Shown here: positions 59,577 through 64,000 of the stretch, in pieces
Numbering within the stretch: position 1 is the first letter of the stretch
How the letters are laid out: the number at the start of each line of letters is the position of its first letter
Assembly (NCBI GenBank): GCA_025403435.1
Contig: CM046341.1
Location: 13,787,219-13,851,218, forward strand
Source of the DNA: Artocarpus heterophyllus
Taxonomy: Eukaryota; Streptophyta; Magnoliopsida; Rosales; Moraceae
DNA: 64,000 nucleotides
Reading direction: 5' to 3'
Notes under the pieces: model-generated
The model's input: only the letters and a program-made list of their open reading frames with translations
Database searches by the model: none
Told to the model about the DNA's origin: nothing
Made by a program: the position numbers and the translations under genes

Positions 59577-60041
59577 TGTTGGATCAAAATTCAATTATGA
59601 GCCAATATATTAAATAAATATGAATTAAAGGCTATCAATAAGGTTGCCCAATTAAAAGTGATGAATTTGGGTTTTGGGCTTTTAATGCATCATTAAGTGT
59701 GGGCCTCCTATGTGTAGAGACCAAAAGGGAAATTACTAATTTTATGATGGGCTAAATTGGTAATTAAGGATAATTATTAGAGTTTAGCAATTATATAAAG
59801 GGGTTGTGGTCCCCAAGTCAGTACGTATATTATTTTTCTGTTACCCATCTACAGAGAGATTACAGAGCATTCTGATAGGGAGGATTTACATACTAGAGTT
59901 GGAAGATCCTCCACCAAAGGGACTCAAGAATCACATTCAATCTATGGATTCAGGTTAGCTTCCGCATCTTATTAATATTCTTGATGATTTGACATGAAGA
60001 TCCTAGGTGATGATGGTTTTCATCACAGTTTTATTCTAACA
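59577..60041 (+). repeat. Copia-3 3' LTR
   Basis: 465 bp, complete, TGTTGG to CTAACA, followed directly by the GCTGT duplication. Confidence 0.92.
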
Positions 60042-60046
60042 GCTGT

Positions 60047-62451
60047 TTAATAACTTCTATATTTCTTGCATGATTATATATAACAAATTACTAATTAATG
60101 GATGCATGGCTAATTATTTCCTAGATGAATGTCAATATATGATTTATAAAGCATTGAAAATACGCGATCCGCAGGGATAAGTGAAATAGTCAAATAACGT
60201 GCCGTGCAGGGATACATAAGACCACAATTTGTGATACGAGCGAGTCTGTGTGGGGCTGTGAATGATCTGATCTAGATTAGCTCCAATAATTTACTGAATT
60301 TTCTAGACTGTCTCCTTTGTCCTTAATTTATGTCCGTATTTGGTACATATATATTGGAACAGCAACAATTTTCTGGATTTTGGAATAAAAAGAAATGCTA
60401 GTGAAACTTAAAACTTAACATATATACGTGTGTATATGTAAACATGTCCCCACGTAGGAAAATTACACTATATGATCAAATTATATATTGTGATGAAATT
60501 AAAAGTCAACACAATTTTCATAATATTTTAAAAATAAGCACAATGGCATAATAATTATCATAATTTTGTACTATATAATTAGGTAGTAATTATTATTATT
60601 TTAATATGAAGGCAAGAAAATTCGAACGGTTTAACTTTTGGTAGAATTAGGTGTAGATTTACTTTTAGGTCATGCTTGTAACACTTATGCAGTGAATTAT
60701 TTTAAAAATTTTATTTTAGATCAAATGTAGAATATTCACAGACTACATACTTGGGTATACACTTCTATATGAATTTGTGATATATGAAAAAGTAACCAAA
60801 ATGTTTCTAAAAGTCTAAAATGATATTGCAAAAGATATCGATTTAACTCAAAAGTGTTGTGACATAGTAAAATGATATTAAGACATTATTTTAACAACGT
60901 TTGAAAGTATGTCTGGATTTGCTAAGATATTGGGATATGTAATAAACTTAAGATCCCTCATTTTAATGAAAAATTATCTTATCTATCTACTTTTTTTCTC
61001 CTCAACAGTAGTATTAAAATGAAAAAGATAAAGGGGTATTTTGGAGTAGATACGATACATAGCCAAATGTACTATCCACGGTTCTTCACACATCTGGATA
61101 AAGTTGAGGTTGAGGCTGACGTTGCACAACACAAGGTTGCTAGAGCGCGAGAATTTTCCTTCTTTTTTTTTGTTTTTTCTAGCGACGGAGATATATGAAG
61201 AGGGCAGAAATTTTTTTTTGGGGTGATGAGGAAAAAAGAATCATCATTGCAAATATGGTCATTTCAAAAGGTGATTAAAATGAAAAAAAAAATTACTGGT
61301 TGGAGGGGCTAAATTAAGTACGTAACTTGTGGGAGTCTACTAAAAAGAACTATTCAAAAAATGGTTTATCTATTTTATATTTTTGTGTTTTTCTTCTCTT
61401 TTCTTTTTCAATGATATTTCCTTTTTATCAACCTATTAGGTTTTTTCTTTTATGCATAATCTATAATCTATTTATATCTACAGTTTATAACTACATGAAA
61501 GTGAGAGTTCCTTTGTGGAACTTTTTAAAAAATGGTCAATTTTTTATTTTGTCCTTTTGTGATTCTTTTTTTTTTTTTTCCTTTTTTAGTTTAGCTATCT
61601 CTCTCTCTCTTTTAAACTTTCCTTATCCCAAAAATTTTACGTCACGATCCAAGGAGAGGGGGGCCATGACTGAAATAAATAAAACAATTAATTGAAACAA
61701 ATTAAATGCTCAGTCAAAATCACAATGGTAATAGAAATCACAATCACAACGGTAATAGAAATCACCATCACGTGGAGCTCTGACCACAAAAGAGATTACA
61801 TAATTAATTGATAAATAATATGACAAACTTGACATCATCATTTAAAAATAATATTATGAGACTGAAATTGACATCAGAACAAGTCGTACAGTGCATGTGG
61901 CATATAACAATCTTAAAGAGACATACTATTTCTGCTCAAAACACTATGATCATCAAACTCAATCCAAAGTCAACTGGTTTTGCAAAACCTAAGACGGAAA
62001 TTTTTTTAAAAATAAAACGTAAGCAAAAGACTCAGTAGGACAACATGTTAAAAACACATTGTTCAAACTCGCATTTATAAATAAAAGAATTATTTGCAAA
62101 TCACTTTTTGTCAAAGTTGACTCATAGGATCTTAACGAAAACGTAAATAATAAAATACTTGTATGAAGCTTAATAAAACACCACCATACAGGTTTTAGGA
62201 ATTGAAAAGAATATCAATATACAATTCCTTAGATGTATAAAATAACTTTAAAATCAAAAACAGAAATTATTCTTAAAAACTATTTATGAATTGAATGATT
62301 GGCCAAAATCATTTATAAAGTAGGCCACCTATGAAAGGATAGAAAATTTCCTACCTCAATATTTGAAATTTAAATACTGTTGGCTCCTATCAAGAATTTA
62401 ACATAAGCTTCTTATTAGAAAAACCTTATAAATGCATTTAAAGTTAGATGT
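60047..62451. other. AT-rich intergenic DNA, no gene recognised
   Basis: Frames such as 61327-61695 are low-complexity (Phe, Leu, Ser) and unsupported. T-rich runs occur at 61560-61620. Confidence 0.45.
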
Positions 62452-63530
62452 GACGCTCAATTACATATCATTATGTTAATTTAATTATCAGTGTGCCTCT
62501 TGACTCAAAATAACCATAAATGCAAACTTTATATTTTCAATGTTTTTGAATACAAAAACATAATCTTTGAAACATTTTCTAGTCACAAAACAACAAAAAA
62601 CCGGACAAATATGAATCAAAAAACACGAGAGGCTTGGAGGACGGTGGCAGTCGCCATTGACAGCCATTGCAGTTGACCACCTCCAAGGGCACGGTCGACT
62701 ATTCTCCCTCAGACTGATTCATCTCCAACACTAAATTTTTATACCAAATCAGTTTAGAATACCATAAAATGCTTCAAAACACCAAGATAAACATACTAAA
62801 ACATAATTAAACATATTAACAATCAAACTTACAAAATCAAAAAAGAAGCAAAACCCAAACATGCAAGATTTCTCACATGCATCAACTCAAACTTCATTAC
62901 ACAAACTTAGATTGTAATAAAACTTTAAAACTTTGCATACCAAATTCAATACTGTACAAAAATCTTGAATAACACACCCATGTTCTAATAACTTATAGAA
63001 AATCCATATTTAATTGAAGAAACAAGATGAGACTTCAAGAACATATTCAGATGTTAAAAAAATAAAAAATTTTAGAATTAGGTATTTGAAATAGTAACCT
63101 TATTTTCAAAAGAACAAGAATGAAATTAGGTCAAGCTTGAGTTCTAGTATTTATATGGAATTAGAGGCCAAATATATAGTTTTTCTCTTCTTTGCCTTTG
63201 AATTTTTTATCTGAGTCTGAGAGGGTAAAAGAGCGAGACGAGATAGAAAGAGGGAGAGAGAGGCTTGTGTCTGATATGTGATTTAAGGGTTTTTGTTTTT
63301 AATATGTAAGGTAATTTGAGACAAGGTTGACAACTCTTGTAATAAGACTTAAGTGGCAAAAGTGTCATTTGACAATTAAAAACCAAAAAGCTGATTTTTA
63401 AATTGATCTTATAAATAAAAATATGCAACAAAAATTTAAATGGCTTAAATTAACAACTACATCACACTTGGCACACTTAATAATTAAATTTAATATAATT
63501 AATTTTACTTAAAATTCATGAGTGTTATAT
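62452..63530 (+). mobile_element. Possible worn Ty3/gypsy-type solo LTR
   Basis: TGTGACGCTC at 62452 and GAGTGTTATA near 63530 recall the ends of the solo LTR at 39527-43631. The interior has a similar order: a GC-richer patch (62630-62700), then a GAGAGAGA-rich patch (63230-63270). The flanks share no duplication, so this is weak. Confidence 0.25.
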
Positions 63531-64000
63531 TTTATATTTTTACAAAAAAGCTCTAAAACATTATTCTTTTCATTGTGATCTATATAAATACTTTTATCTT
63601 TATGTATATATATCAAAGTAATCTTCTCTCAAGTTTGTCTCTATTAACTTTTTACTTGAATAATATAAAAGAGTTTTTTTTACTTTATTATGAATTCATT
63701 TTCCTTATTTATTTTGTTGTTTTGCATTTTTTATTAAAGTTTTTCCTTTCTCTTTTTTCACATTATTTTCCTCGTTAAAATATTGTATCCTAAATGTGTT
63801 ATATTAAAATTCTTTTTTCTTCTATTTTTTTTGGACTAAAGTCATTTTTTGAATAAAACTATTGATGAAAGTGAAAAATACTTTTAAACAAATTCTAAAA
63901 ACAAATCAAAACTAAAACTTAAATATTTAAAAATAAAAAGAATATATATAACATTCACATAAAACTCCCACGTGAGAGGCACATGGTTTCCACTAGCATC
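63531..64000. other. AT-rich DNA at the window end, no gene recognised
   Basis: T-rich and A-rich runs only; the one frame (63575-63778) is low-complexity. Confidence 0.45.

Larger units (their letters stand above)
54169..60041 (+). mobile_element. Copia-3: full-length but decayed Ty1/copia element
   Basis: A 5873-bp element flanked by the 5-bp duplication GCTGT (54164-54168 and 60042-60046). The 3' LTR is 59577-60041 (465 bp, TGTTGGATCAA to TTCTAACA). The 5' LTR starts at 54169 and matches until about 54617. Much shorter LTRs and a different gag set it apart from Copia-1 and -2. A purine tract AAGTGGGAGAT precedes the 3' LTR. Confidence 0.93.

Noticed and set aside
61327..61695. 122-codon frame resembling a membrane protein
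   Set aside because: Phe/Leu/Ser-rich translation of T-rich DNA, with no family signature and no splice or promoter context.

Overview
This is nuclear DNA from a dicot plant: AT-rich, with spliced genes, plant-type retrotransposons and a clear orthologue of the stomatal regulator FAMA. No bacterial, organellar or viral gene is evident, and no tRNA or rRNA gene was recognised. Three host loci lie in a matrix of transposable elements.

1-10.6 kb: a MATE-type transporter locus expanded by a ~2.7-kb tandem duplication. The repeated unit holds about 1 kb of upstream DNA (a MITE plus a GGCC-rich hAT-like repeat) and exons 1-4, which encode the N-terminal half. Exons 5-8 exist once, after the last unit. 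Unit 1 is cut by a Ty3/gypsy-type LTR end at 1429 and has a stop; unit 2 has intact exons 1-4 but no exons 5-8 of its own; unit 3 carries the whole gene but has a frameshift in exon 1. Joining unit 2 exons 1-4 to exons 5-8 would give an open 469-codon MATE frame.

13.2-30.2 kb: two related Ty1/copia elements in opposite orientation. Copia-1 (13187-22881, minus) is nearly intact: two ~2.03-kb LTRs, GTACA target-site duplication, tRNA-iMet primer site, and a gag-pol frame broken by one missing base. Copia-2 (24413-30207, plus) is 5'-truncated and decayed.

34.8-39.2 kb: a FAR1/FHY3-related (FRS) gene on the minus strand with an intact 654-codon frame, a probable 5'UTR exon, and a ~50-bp copy of its own 5' coding region 1.9 kb upstream. 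39.5-43.6 kb: a 4.1-kb probable solo LTR with a perfect TTAGA duplication, containing degenerate repeats, a GC-rich block and a W-box cluster.

46.4-48.9 kb: FAMA, four exons with a 24-bp first exon, about 426 residues. 49.5-52.3 kb: two related hAT-type non-autonomous elements in inverted orientation, each with a perfect 8-bp duplication, flanking an ~84-bp tandem array. 54.2-60.0 kb: Copia-3, complete in outline with a GCTGT duplication but riddled with stops, inserted in a 248-bp tandem duplication. The remainder (60-64 kb) is AT-rich with no supported gene.

The three host loci belong to unrelated pathways (transport, light/nuclear transcriptional regulation, guard-cell fate). Coordinates for spliced genes are outer limits; exon limits are given in the evidence. 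Splice sites come from reading consensus sites and family homology, not transcripts.
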